Source: Bombyx mori (taxonomy: Eukaryota > Arthropoda > Insecta > Lepidoptera > Bombycidae). From it: 64,000 bases of DNA. Of the stretch, positions 12,201-21,588 are shown piece after piece (within the stretch, counting starts at the first letter, position 1; each line of letters begins with the position of its first letter). The position numbers and the translations under genes were made by a program. The notes beneath the pieces were generated by a model. The model was not told the origin of the DNA. It saw nothing but the letters and a program-made list of their open reading frames with translations, and did not search any database. Location of the stretch: assembly GCF_030269925.1 (NCBI RefSeq), contig NC_085123.1:5146001-5210000 (forward strand), given 5' to 3'.

Positions 12201-14496
12201 TACATGACACCTTAAGACATGAGGATGGAATCTCAATTATATTAGTTTGAATATAACGACTCTCACACCTCTAGATAGCAGCCCATCTGCAGAATCTGTT
12301 GAAATAGCTGTAATTCCTACTCAGTTATGGTTATTAACATAAGCTTATAACTTTATTCCAAAACTGCACATACCTCCATCTGATGCCCTCCAAGTGTCTT
12401 GAAGCAATGTTTAGTCTCAATATCCCAAAACTTGACAAATGTGTCTTTTGATGAAGTCACAATGCAGTTTTTTCCATTTATAAATGACACACTTGTGATA
12501 ACACCTTTGTGGCCACTGAACCTTACTTTACCTGTTTCTGATATCACATCCCAAAGAATTACTTCTGTGTCCTTAAAGATAACAGATAAGTAATGTGTAG
12601 TTACTCACTGGTTTCTTCTAATACTTAAACAATCTATGACATTTTTAAATCAATTACTTGTTACAGTAGTACTAAATCTATTTCCAACAAAGACTTTTTT
12701 TATAATTAAGATTGGGCAGTATGATGTCTTCATATTTTTATGCGCATGCTTAGTGGTAACTTTTAATTGGTTTTGCTAGTAGATAAATGGTGGTCAGTTA
12801 TTCTTGTGGTAACAATGTTACTAAATTTAATAAAATTAAAGTGTTTTATTACTACCTATAGCATTTACTAACTTTGGTTAGATTGTAAATAGATTCAATG
12901 AATTACTATCAAAAATATTGATTTCAAAGCCTTTTTCATTTTGATAGGCACAAATAAGCAGTAAGATGTAATTAATGTTCCCTCCCAGTGCACCTCTGTA
13001 ATCCCTGTTACATTTTAACTCTTACCCTTATAAACAACATTTTTTTTTAGGATTGCAGGATTGTTTTTATAAAAACATCATCATTGAGACTAGGTGGGTG
13101 GCGCATTTACGTTGTAGATATCCATGGGCTCCAGTAACCACTTAACACCGGGTGGGCTGTGAGCTCGTCCACCCATCTAATCAATAAATAAAAAATAAAA
13201 AATAAATTATACTGTTAATTTAAATAAAGATTTTAAAACCATTTTTTAACTATAAATTTGTTTTTTAGTTTGACATTTCTATAGACTATCAGAAAAAAAA
13301 TGATGCTACATCAATTTATGACTCTTTTGGTATTGATTGGTTATTATACACATCATAACTTGAATGCTCAACTTGAAATCTGAGCTTGAACTCTCGTTTG
13401 CACTATATAACATGGGTTTAAACCTTCAAAATAGAATTCACACAAACCTACCTTTGATCCAGATACCAAACGGTGTCCTTGGTCATCAAACTGCAAGCAA
13501 GTAATAGCAGATTTGTGTCCAGCAAATACACAAACTACTTCATTGTTGGTGAGTTCAAATACATTAATATTTCCATCAAACAAACCAACGGCCATGTGGT
13601 TTCCAGTAGGACTTGCGGCAAGTTGTGTTACAACTACATTCTCTCCAGGCAACACTTGTGCCTATGAATAAATTGGTTAAGTATTATTTTTTTATCAAAT
13701 ACTATACGCGGTATACACAAAATTAAAGCAGTGCTCAACAGAACTGAGTTAAAGAATTTATATCCTTGGTGAAATCAAGAAAAAAAATTGCCATTGAATT
13801 ATGAATACATAAAATTTCTACTTTTCCTTTTATATATTTTAATCTCTGAATAACTCAAGTAAAGGTTTAATTAATAAGCTTTCAACTAATCATTCATCTC
13901 ACAATAGGTGATAATTTAATTATAATGTTATAACTAGAGATTTACATGATTACTATGAATGAAACTTGTCAATTTTGTATATTTTAACATTTTAATTTGG
14001 TTCATTGGATCCTGTTTATATTTTTAATACATGAAATGCATATCTTTAGTTCAACATCGTTCTATTTGAAGTTTTAAATGAGACTATGCAAAATATTACA
14101 GAAGGGTATATGAATTGAAGTGATTTGCATAAAATATATTTAACCAGTAATTTTGAGGTGAAATTAAATAACATTTATACAGGAGTTAGTTTCAATGTAA
14201 ATTTTGCTTCACTAAAAATTATACCTTTAATTCAAATATAAGATAACCGTGAATGAAGCGATATAAAACATTGATAAATACATAAATAACAGGCCCCGGA
14301 TAAAGGGTATTTACATATATCTTACCTTTTCACCAAGTTTCATGTCCCAAATAATAACATGTTCACATGCTCCAACAGCGATGTATCTACCACTAATACC
14401 ATTCAATGTTACATGTGTGCTATTACAGTCTGCACTTGCAATAATATTAAAAGAGCCGGTCGGGGCGTACCGCAGATATTGTTTAGTTAGACCCAT
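211..14496 (-). CDS. WDR3: WDR3/UTP12-like WD40 protein, 14 exons, 3' end off window
   Basis: Small-subunit processome WD40 protein that acts in the nucleolus in 18S pre-rRNA processing (family knowledge). Exons by GT-AG and phase: 14496-14326, 13661-13452, 12571-12374, 11813-11640, 10982-10786, 10238-10018, 8451-8331, 6929-6734, 6126-6037, 5966-5829, 5375-5106, 3585-3421, 1881-1816 and 371-211. They join in frame to about 793 codons. The N-terminus [10 protein letters not shown] is the family signature; an ATG 9 bp upstream (14505) is an alternative start. WD-type repeats are seen throughout, for example [36 protein letters not shown] and [10 protein letters not shown]. The last two exons lead into the C-terminal Utp12 region; about 150 residues are missing compared with human WDR3 (943 aa from memory) and should lie left of base 211. 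The donor of the fifth exon was chosen as GC|GTACGT because it alone keeps phase. Introns hold many transposon copies. Exons at 3421-3585 and 6734-6929 are far more GC-rich than the rest. Confidence 0.93.
688..1099 (+). mobile_element. family D short retroelement, copy 1
   Basis: A 412-bp element that begins GGACTTTTTGGCGGG and ends in a run of A. It is flanked by the 12-bp direct repeat AAATTAATATTG (676-687 and 1100-1111), the mark of target-primed insertion. It lies in the WDR3 intron between the exons at 371 and 1816, antisense to the gene. Two further copies are at 6970 and 22859. No RNA polymerase III boxes were seen. The middle is rich in CATTTCATCT-like repeats and the 3' end reads AGTTACCAGGTCATAAAATC before the A tail. 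Confidence 0.8.
1349..1713 (+). mobile_element. solo LTR, copy 1
   Basis: A 365-bp block closely matching 11230-11601. Both have a TATAAAAGCG promoter-like box (about 1506 here) followed about 30 bp on by a CAGTCAGT start-like motif, as in insect LTR promoters. Direct repeats of AATAA (1344-1348 and 1714-1718) flank it, giving a 5-bp target duplication. No internal retroelement sequence adjoins it, so it is a solo LTR. The exact ends are ambiguous by one base or so. The family is not named; Pao or Gypsy type are both possible. It lies in a WDR3 intron, antisense to the gene. Confidence 0.65.
2053..2373 (+). mobile_element. Bm1-like SINE fragment inside a 16-bp direct repeat
   Basis: The stretch from about 2205 matches the Bm1-like SINE family (AGTTTCTCGCTGG, then GAGCTCACCTAC). 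The 16-bp repeat ATGGTAACTACGAGAG occurs at 2037-2052 and again at 2374-2389, exactly bracketing the insert, and is best read as its target duplication. The family shares a GGATCTTCTCAGTGGGTCG core and a TAGGTAGGAAAAA tail. Confidence 0.65.
2390..2500 (-). repeat. family C short repeat
   Basis: The T-rich start, GCCCGTGTGGGCAGACGAG and GGCCCACCTGATGGTGAG mark a short dispersed repeat, here with its A tail toward the left. Other copies are at 44207, 50586 and, nested, at 55977. It abuts a Bm1-like fragment on each side. Confidence 0.6.
2507..2660 (+). mobile_element. Bm1-like SINE, 5'-truncated
   Basis: Runs from CTTCTCAGTGGGTAGCG through GGTTGAGCCCGTGAGCCCAC to TAGGTAGGAAAAAA. It has the core and tail of the Bm1-like family and lacks the front part. 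Confidence 0.7.
3641..3945 (-). mobile_element. Helitron-like non-autonomous element
   Basis: On the minus strand this ends ...GTCTGCCGGGTTAGCTAG|T, a CTRR-type terminus, and starts near a TATATA run. A close relative lies at 46351-46658 and again at 52730-53037 in the tandem duplication. The CTAG end and lack of inverted termini suggest a Helitron, but I did not resolve the 3' hairpin. It sits 56 bp from the acceptor of the WDR3 exon at 3585. Confidence 0.45.
3957..4095 (-). mobile_element. 3' end of an RTE-like LINE
   Basis: Minus-strand reading matches the common C-terminal tail of RTE-type reverse transcriptases. The plus strand shows CCACTGCTGGACATAAGC, as in the fuller copies at 44757 (CTACTGCTGGACATAGGC). 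It is diverged and lacks an open frame. Confidence 0.5.
4146..4260 (-). repeat. family B SINE fragment (minus)
   Basis: Contains GGAGCCCATAGACATCTACA and AACGTAAATG, the 3' region of the tRNA-headed SINE family whose full-length copy is at 57068-57504. A matching distal piece appears near 4350 (GTCCTACCACCAGTA) after unrelated sequence. Confidence 0.6.
4497..4650 (+). repeat. family B SINE fragment (plus)
   Basis: Begins ACTGGTGGTAGGACATC and runs through CGTTTCGGTTTGAAGGGTGG to TCTCAAGGTGGGTGGC. It is a truncated copy in the opposite orientation to the fragment at 4146. Just right of it, 4720-5050 has GGCCTGGGCAAATGGC and TTTGGCCCG stretches that resemble hAT-type remnants; these are too decayed to annotate firmly. 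Confidence 0.6.
5408..5588 (+). mobile_element. Bm1-like SINE, 5'-truncated
   Basis: Shows AGTAGATTCTGCGAAGCACG, CCCCGTGAGCTCACCTACTA and the CTTAGGTAGGAAAAAAAA tail. It lies in the WDR3 intron next to the acceptor of the exon at 5375, 33 bp away. Confidence 0.75.
6247..6660 (-). mobile_element. near full-length Bm1-like SINE
   Basis: The longest Bm1-like copy here. The A tail is at the left (as T) and the body includes AGGTGAGCTCACGGGGCTC, GATCCGGCGAGAAAC and CCCTTCGTCGCAAGCGACGG. It continues through a distal part not seen in the truncated copies. It occupies most of the WDR3 intron 6127-6733 in the same orientation as the gene. Confidence 0.75.
6970..7365 (+). mobile_element. family D short retroelement, copy 2
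   Basis: Same family as copy 1 at 688. It is flanked by the perfect 14-bp direct repeat ATTATGAATGTATC (6956-6969 and 7366-7379). It lies antisense in the WDR3 intron 6930-8330, with its target site only 27 bp from the acceptor of the exon starting at 6929, so it inserted next to the 3' splice signals. Confidence 0.85.
7800..7985 (+). repeat. dispersed repeat with family C-like tail
   Basis: The end reads ACCAGGTGAGACGTACGC and CTGTCTACAAAAGCAATTAA, a diverged match to the family C tail at 56020-56055. The front half (GGCCGAGTGCTTCCATTCTG) I do not recognise. Confidence 0.4.
8061..8233. mobile_element. foldback MITE with about 72-bp inverted arms
   Basis: The left arm from 8061 (GTGTGCTTAGTGCGAC) is the reverse complement of the right arm ending at 8233 with few mismatches. 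The arms share TTAACGTTATCGATAGCG and the loop is only about 30 bp. The outer bases extend the palindrome as CAGTG...CACTG. No coding sequence is present. It sits in the WDR3 intron 6930-8330, 97 bp from the exon at 8331. Confidence 0.8.
8636..9865 (+). mobile_element. decayed TIR transposon with transposase remnant
   Basis: The left end (ATACGACCGATGTATCTTGG followed by CGAGTC) is matched in inverse at about 9826-9852, giving inverted termini of at least 30 bp around 1.2 kb. Inside, from 9388, an ATG opens MPPKHNS, and a later frame reads [15 protein letters not shown], a helix-turn-helix-like stretch of Tc1-type transposases. Frameshifts and stops break the frame, so it is non-functional. 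It lies in the WDR3 intron 8452-10017. Confidence 0.5.
11230..11601 (+). mobile_element. solo LTR, copy 2
   Basis: A 372-bp relative of the LTR at 1349-1713, with the same TATAAAAGCG box and a CAGTCAGTTAG start-like motif. AATAC repeats at 11225-11229 and 11602-11606 make a 5-bp target duplication different from that of copy 1, as expected for independent insertions. Its right end is about 38 bp from the donor of the WDR3 exon 11813-11640. Confidence 0.7.
13089..13205 (+). repeat. family B SINE 3' fragment
   Basis: Begins GTGGGTGGCGCATTTACG, contains GGCTCCAGTAACCACTTAAC and ends in an AATAAAAAATAAA tail. It is a heavily 5'-truncated insertion in the WDR3 intron between the exons at 12571 and 13452. 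Confidence 0.7.
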
Positions 14497-14747
14497 GCTT
14501 GACACTTTTTATTTTGTTTAGGTATCATCACCTCACTAACCTCAATTTTCTAAGCACCAAAACCAATAAAATTGAAGTCAACTTCAACTTTTCATTCATA
14601 AAAACCATAGACCTATATAATAAAAACATTCTCACTTGACATTTGACAATTGACAGCAAGATATAATGACAGTTAAAGTTTCCAATTCTTTATTTGTATT
14701 TAGTTATCTGTGAATACTTTCAGAATTTTGTGAGGATCATGTATTTA

Positions 14748-14887
14748 ACCAGGTGGACCGACGACTTAGTGCGCACGGCGCCGGCGGGAAGTCGTTGGAT
14801 GTGGAAGGCGGAGGACCGCATTCTGTGGAAGGCATTGGGGAAGGCCTATGTCCAGCAGTGTGCAGATAAAGGCTGATGATGATGATG
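14748..14887 (+). mobile_element. 3' end of an RTE-like LINE
   Basis: Encodes RWTDDLVRTA and KALGKAYVQQ, the C-terminus of the same reverse transcriptase found at 44784-45868, and ends in the TGATGATGATGATG tail usual for RTE elements. A 6-bp in-frame insertion (ProAla) distinguishes it from the later copies. Confidence 0.8.
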
Positions 14888-15130
14888 TATTTACTTCTTT
14901 CTGCGTCTTTTCTTAAACATAAATGACTGAAATAGCTCAAGAAGCCTCTTATCTCACCACCTGGATGCTCTGACGGACTACCAACAATGATGGCTGAATT
15001 GGACTCATTTTCCCTAACGGCTTCATCGGTCAACTGTATCCCTGAAGTGGCCGAGTGTCTAGTTTCATTGTTGTTTCATATTGATCTTTTCACCTCTAAC
15101 GGTTCTGTACCAGCTGGAACACAAACGTTA

Positions 15131-15668
15131 TGCCGGCCACTCACACGCGCGCAAACATTCGTACATTGTAGGAATGTTCGCGCGCATGTGAAGGGCCGTC
15201 AGACATTCATTCGCAAACTTAGCGGCTGTGCAAATGAGTTCGGTATTCAATTTGCGAACCCGTTTGCGCTTTCTGCTACACTTGTTTACGAATATCTCAC
15301 GAATTTCTCCTCCTTTTTAATTCGTCAATAGAATATTGAAGAGAAAAAGAGTTTTGAATTCTTTCCCAGACATCATTAACAGACATGCTGTTTTATGGGA
15401 TTTCTTTTGATGAAGATACGCTACACAGTAGACGTCACGATCTATGAAAATAGCGAAACGTCCGTTGCCTTCGCAATCGTGGGCGCAACTGGTCACACGA
15501 ATGTGTGGGAGACTACGCGAAGGATCGCGGTTCGTGCGCTTTGATGTCTGTTTAAAAACCGACAGAGCTTGGATAGCCGCGAATGCAGCGAAAACTTTGC
15601 ATAGTCATTTGCAAATGTCGTCCTACACTTGTGAGTTTGCGTATTCGTGCGAATGTGAGTGACCGGTA
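15131..15668. mobile_element. PIF/Harbinger-like MITE
   Basis: The terminal inverted repeats TGCCGGCCACTCACAC and, at the right, the complement of TACCGGTCACTCACAT are flanked by TTA on both sides (15128-15130 and 15669-15671), the target duplication of the PIF/Harbinger superfamily. It is 538 bp and more GC-rich than its surroundings. Open frames inside show no transposase similarity and run across the element by chance. Confidence 0.75.
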
Positions 15669-16277
15669 TTAGGCGAAGGTACAGCTGACGAAATAAGGTA
15701 TTTTGGATTAAATTGTGTGTATGTGTTTAATTTAATGTTTTGATGGAAATGTATTTTTGACATGAAGCCCATTACCATACTTAGAAAAAGAGGATAACAA
15801 AATGTATTATCTATGGATTCATAGAGCAGACAAGGCTGTATGGGCTCAGATTCCCATGCCTTCCCTAACAAGGAAAAATTGTACAAAAAAAATATATCTA
15901 TGGATTCCATCTTTTTTTCTAAATGTCACACAGTAGTTCCCCCTCTGATGATATTCGGTGAAATATGTGAGTTTGATGTGAATGAAGTATTTTCTCTGGT
16001 TTTTTCAGATCAAGTACCTAACTGCGTAGACGTTTAATTGTCTTCTAAATAAATTATTTTCGACATTCACAAATATTATCATTAAAAAACCTTCTGGATA
16101 TAGTTGGCTTCAGGTTATTATGTTACTCAACAAAACCAGGTTTATTATTTTTCTTGTTGACCCAACATGACGCTATCCTGAGAGGATGTATATTGTTCTC
16201 TAATTGCGGACCAATGTCACTTAAAATGTTACTGTTTCAGGTTGGTGGGTTTATCGAATAGATCTCAAAATTGCAAT

Positions 16278-19200
16278 ATGGACGGGAACTCCACGTCGGA
16301 CATTGTTATTTTGAGTGGAAACTCACATCCTGAATTAGCTGATTTGATTGCCAAGTAAGTCATTAAGACTACGTCTTTTGACCATAAAAATCAAAAAAAA
16401 TCACAGGTTATAAATTGAGTTAAGAAGTAAAAGTAAGTACAGTTAAATTAGTGATTCTAATAAGCCGTTGGCCGCATTTAATCTGAAATTCATTCCATTT
16501 AAGGGGAAAAAATTTGATTTGTTACATATCCATTTATACACATTTTGATTAATTTAATTTTAAAGCCGCCTAGGTGTGCGTAAAGGAGGTTGTTCAGTAT
16601 ACCACAAGACTAACAGAGAGACCATTGTGGAAATTGCTGATTCAATTCGTGGCAAGAATATTTATATCATACAGACTGGAACTAAGTGAGTTATGGTTTA
16701 AATTATCTCAGTTGAAAGCTGTTATTTATCCTGTTTTTATACTGATGTGGCACAAACTTATTTCATTCTTGCTCATATTTTACAAGATAGCTTGGCACGA
16801 TATTTATTCTTCTTGTGATTTGATTTGGCCTATAGTTTTACTATAATATGCTGGGCTTGATATGAACCCTCTTTGCATGTATGATAAACAAATTTAAACA
16901 ATGAAGTCTTTCATTGTTAATGAACGTTTGCTTAACAATGAAACCATTAATAATACATTGTAATATTTAAGTCCCTGCTAACAGTAACAATACCAGTATC
17001 CTCAACAGCATTGTTAATAAGTTTATCATAATATTTAAGTATTTCATTTTAAAAGAACTTTTAATCATATTTTAACAACGTTTTTACAGAGATGTGAACA
17101 ACAACATAATGGAATTGCTTATAATGGCCTACGCTTGTAAGACTTCCTCTGCCAGTTCAATTGTTGGTGTAATTCCATACTTACCATACAGTAAACAATG
17201 CAAAATGCGGAAACGAGGATGTATAGTTTCTAAACTTTTAGCCCAAATGATGTGTAAATCAGGTCTTTCACACATTATCACTATGGATTTACACCAAAAG
17301 GAAATACAAGGATTTTTTGACTGCCCTGTTGATAATTTAAGAGCATCACCATTCTTACTTCAGTATATACAAGAAAGTGTAAGTGTATTAATAAAATAAT
17401 GTTTATTATAATAGATTACGGCATTCTGTACTTATAAAAAACAAGTATATTCATTAATTTTAGCAATATTTTTATAATTTTTAGTTAAAATTTAGTAATT
17501 AGGTAATAATATTACTTTGAAAGGGCTCAACATATATGTATGTATTGATGATCCTCATTAGGATATATTTAGGTAGGCTATTAGATCAAAGTAACAAAAT
17601 TATTTTATTGTCATTTGTTATTGATGTGTGCACTTTTCAAATTAATCTAAATCTAAAAATTTAATGTTTATAAATAAAAAATAATAAAATTAAAACTTTT
17701 CATTTTACTCACTGAGCCCTTCGTCGCAAGCGACGGGTTTGGCGAGGATGGTGACCAGATGTCACATCAAGCGGTAGTGGTCACTATAAAACTTTTATAT
17801 TTTAGAGGGGGAAATGTTTATCTACGAATCGAATCAAGTGGTGCCATAACTATGACTTATTTTTATAAACATTTGCTTAGTACAATTATTTATTCAAGGT
17901 GCAAGGTGTGATGTGATGAGAGGTGTGACGACAAAGAAAGAGTATCATGTTTGGAATGAATTTTTGAATTTAAATCTAAACTAAGATCACTTTCAGTGCA
18001 AAAAAACTAAATATTTAAAAATATTATTAAAAACTCTATATGTTAATTCTTCTACAACTGCACACACAATCTAATTCTTAAGGTGCATATTTATGTTGTT
18101 AATAATATAATAAATAATTAATGTAGTTAATAATTCTTGATTCTGCTGTACCTTATTACCAATACGAACCTCAACCAGTTCTTGATAATGGTCATGTTAC
18201 GCCCTACTAGGACTGATCTATCATCACAGGTAGGTGGTATATTGTTGCCAATAAGCCTGATACATATTGTAATAATAGACCGATCTGCACGTCGAGCATT
18301 GTTGGTTGATATCACTATTCCTCATGACGAGAACCTCGTGAAGGCAGAAAAGGACAAATTAATAAAATATTTAGACCTGGCCCACGAGACTACCGCCATG
18401 TGGCACGTTGATTCAACCATCATTGTTCCAATAGTTGTGTCGGTACACGGCTTGATAGTGAAAAGTTTCGATCAGCATCTTAAGAAACTTTCGTTATCCA
18501 GTTGGGTTAACGGCCTAATACAGAAAGCAGTTATCCTAGATACTGCACGCATTGTGAGAATGTTTTACACTCTGGAGTCCTTCTTTCACAATTAAAAGAA
18601 AGAAAAAAATTTATTGAGCCTTGATTTTAACATGCCATAATGGAAGGATCCAAGGACAAATGTTTTAATATATAAAAGCAATTTCTGTTCTTCCAACGAA
18701 CATGGACTTAAACTGATATAAATGCAAACATAATGCATATTTGTTATAAGAAAGCATACCTTACTTTATACTAGGTAATGAAAAAAAAACTAAATATTAA
18801 CATTAAAGATTCCAGATTACCGTAATTCGGTTATAGTGGCCCGGAATCCTGGCTCTGCAAAGAAAGCTACTTCATATGCCGAGCGATTGAGACTAGCTAT
18901 AGCTGTCATACATGGAGAACAGAAGGAAGCCGAAAGTGATGAGGTTGATGGACGGTATTCACCTCCATGTATACCCAGGTATGTTAGATTTCAAATAACT
19001 AGTTTTCACCCAATGTTCGGAACTGCAATCGATCATAATCACTTGCACCTCAAGATATAAATTAATTTCATGTATAAGATGATTTCTTGTTTCTAAAATA
19101 ATAATAAAAATTCAATAGTTTTGTACTAATCAAAAAAAAAATATTTCGTAATTAGACTTGATTTTTTGTGATTAATGGATTGTTATAATTCCACATTAAA

Positions 19201-19955
19201 ACTAAAACTGTCACAACAGCGCTGTCAATACAATCCTTTGGAAACTAAATTTCATGAGAAGTTTTATTATTTGGGATATCTTAAAATACGTTTATTTATG
19301 GCAGTCGGTATATAACCGGGATATTCTTTTCAAATAATTCGACAGCTGCGAATCTCTTTCAGGTCGCGTACTATGGATGTATCTGTGGGAGTGCCGGCAC
19401 ATCCAGCTAAAGAAAAGCCACCGATAAATGTAGTAGGAGATGTAGGAGGACGAATTGCTATAATGGTGGTAAGTTGAGTTAAGTATTTCATAAATAATGC
19501 TTATCGTCATCTGTCACTATACTAGTTTGTTCTAACCCATACATTAGCCCGTTGAGTTTCTCACCGGATCTCCATACCGGATCTTCCTAATTAGGGTTGC
19601 TAGTTTAAGAATTCATAAAAAAAATAGTTTACTACTTCACTATTTCTAGGACGACATGATCGACGACGTTCAATCGTTCGTGGCGGCTGCTGAAGTATTA
19701 AAAGAGTGCGGAGCCTACAAAATATATGTACTGGCCACCCACGGCCTGCTCTCGTCCGACGCTCCACGATTAATTGAGGATTCGCCCATAGACGAGGTTG
19801 TCGTCACCAACACGGTGCCTCATGAACTACAAAAGATGCAGTGCAATAAGATCAAAACTATCGATATATCGATACTGATCAGCGAAGCGATCCGGCGCAT
19901 TCATAACAAAGAATCTATGTCTTATCTCTTCAAAAACGTTACTCTTGAAGATTAA
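16278..19955 (+). CDS. PRPSAP: PRPP synthetase-associated protein, complete, 6 coding exons
   Basis: Regulatory, non-catalytic relative of ribose-phosphate pyrophosphokinase that associates with PRPP synthetase in the cytosol (family knowledge). Coding exons: 16278-16354, 16566-16685, 17090-17378, 18809-18978, 19363-19468 and 19650-19955, giving 355 aa, close to mammalian PRPSAP1 (356). The match runs end to end: [70 protein letters not shown] and [15 protein letters not shown]. The insert between HGE and VVGDV, with GRYSPP, is typical of the associated proteins and absent from the catalytic enzymes, which decides the assignment. The start at 16278 aligns with the usual N-terminus, although the frame is open back to the acceptor at 16240. 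Candidate poly(A) signals AATAAA lie near 20244 and 20454. Confidence 0.95.
18137..18595 (+). mobile_element. C-terminal fragment of a non-LTR retrotransposon (RLE type)
   Basis: An open stretch with [29 protein letters not shown] and KYLDLAHE resembles the C-terminal restriction-like endonuclease region of R2/R4-type LINEs as I remember them. The segment ahead of it appears frameshifted. It is a 5'-truncated, dead copy in the third PRPSAP coding intron, in the sense direction. An exon role is unlikely because the PRPSAP exons flanking the intron join directly in phase. Confidence 0.6.
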
Positions 19956-21339
19956 CTTTGAAATCTTCTCTTGTAATACAAGTATTATGCTGTTTTTTGT
20001 TAGAGTTTTTGTATTCATTATTGTAATTAAGCTGTGTAAGGAATAGTGACAGAGGAAATAAAAAAGCAGTGTTATAATATTATTACATATTATATTTTTA
20101 CTACGATTGTACATAATATGAACTGCTAGAATGATAATGCTAAATGATAGAAAATGTTTGGATAATGTAAATTCCTTATTGTGTATTATTCATTTACAAA
20201 GTGAATTTAGTTGATAAAAATGTAGAATGTGCGTAATTAAAGAAATAAATCACCATTTTCATGTTATGTAACAAATATTGCGATCAGCATCTCCACCCAG
20301 ACACCGTTTCGATGGACCAAATTATTATGTTGTTTTATTATTTGCTACAAGAGTACTTGGGTTTATTGATATTACGTTTGGCGAATGAATTTTAATGATA
20401 CAAGATAAAAACAATATTGTGTATTAACTTTGTTGTTGGTTATTAGTAAGCCTGAATAAAGAGAACATAGAAGAGACTACGCTACTTATGTTCCGACATA
20501 ATATATGTATGTAGGTAAAAACAACAAATATAACTTTTTATGGTCTTGTTTGTTAAATTACTACGTTAAAGTCATTATTCATTTTCATAAATATTATTCT
20601 ATATGTGTTAAATACTTTTTGCATTTACTATTTCAGTACCGGTGGTAGGGAGAATCATAATCCCTCACGAATATGTAGGTACCACAATCTTGCCTATTTA
20701 AATCGCCGCCAACCAGTAATTTCAGGTTTGAAGCCGTTGGCGTGGCGATCGTGTGTGATGGCGATAGATTTATTAGAATTATGGGTTCCGGTAAGCACAT
20801 AACGTCACTTCCTCTCCCGTCGCTTATTCAAAAATAAATGTATTTTCAGTATTCATTTTTAATCTTGTCATAAAAAATATTTCGAGCCAAATACTACTTT
20901 AAAATGAAAAAAAATACTTTTAAAATTTTCTGTATAATTAGAAAAAGCATTTTCTGACACGATTACCAACATTTAATAATAAGTAAAAGTATTACTAAAA
21001 AATTTTGTTATTTTTATTATAACATTGGATTGCTTGATGCTGGATACACACATGCCTATTTTACCTGAGAATTTAAATGAATTAAACTGATTATCAAGAT
21101 TTCCCGTTATTGGGTGAGCAGGAATTCGCCGGACTTCCGCCTGCCTACAGGTTGGGGGCGGTAGGCGGGGCATGTCGGAGTTGAACCGATTAAAACCTTT
21201 TTCACCCCACAACCCACCCACAAGAAACTTTGGATGAGGCTGAACTCTACACCAAGGTCGACTCGTGTTCAGCATCGAGTGGCGATGGCGTCCCCGCCGG
21301 GTGGTGGTGTGATAACCTCGAATAGCCCTGACCTTTTTA

Positions 21340-21588
21340 TTACTGGTGGTAGGACCCCTTGTAAGTCCGCGCGGGTGGGTACCACCGCCCTACCTGTTTC
21401 TGCCGTGAAGCAGTAATGCGTTTCGGTTTGAAGGATGGGGCAGCCGTTGTAACTATACTGAGATCTTAGAATATATATCTCAAGGGGAGTGGCGCATTTA
21501 CGTTGTAGATGTCTATGGGCTTCAGTAACCACTTAACACCTGGTGGGCTGTGAGCTCGTCCACCCATATAAGCAATAATAAAAAAAAA
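21340..21588 (+). mobile_element. family B SINE, lacks the tRNA-like head
   Basis: Starts TTACTGGTGGTAGGACCCC, contains GTTTCGGTTTGAAGGATGGG and GGTGGGCTGTGAGCTCGTCC, and ends AATAATAAAAAAAAA. The same internal start point is seen in several copies here. Confidence 0.8.

Larger units (their letters stand above)
14497..16240. other. divergent intergenic region WDR3 / PRPSAP
   Basis: Holds the presumed start regions of the divergent WDR3 and PRPSAP genes, an RTE scrap (14748-14887) and a Harbinger-like MITE (15131-15668). The PRPSAP coding exon begins after an acceptor at 16240, so a non-coding first exon should lie here; I could not place it. No other open frame looks genuine. Confidence 0.5.

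Noticed and set aside
15444..15662. 72-codon frame and neighbouring 114-codon frame
   Set aside because: They lie within or across the Harbinger-like MITE and show no protein family features.
18821..19060. 74-codon frame as a separate small gene
   Set aside because: It is the fourth PRPSAP coding exon read past its donor at 18978.
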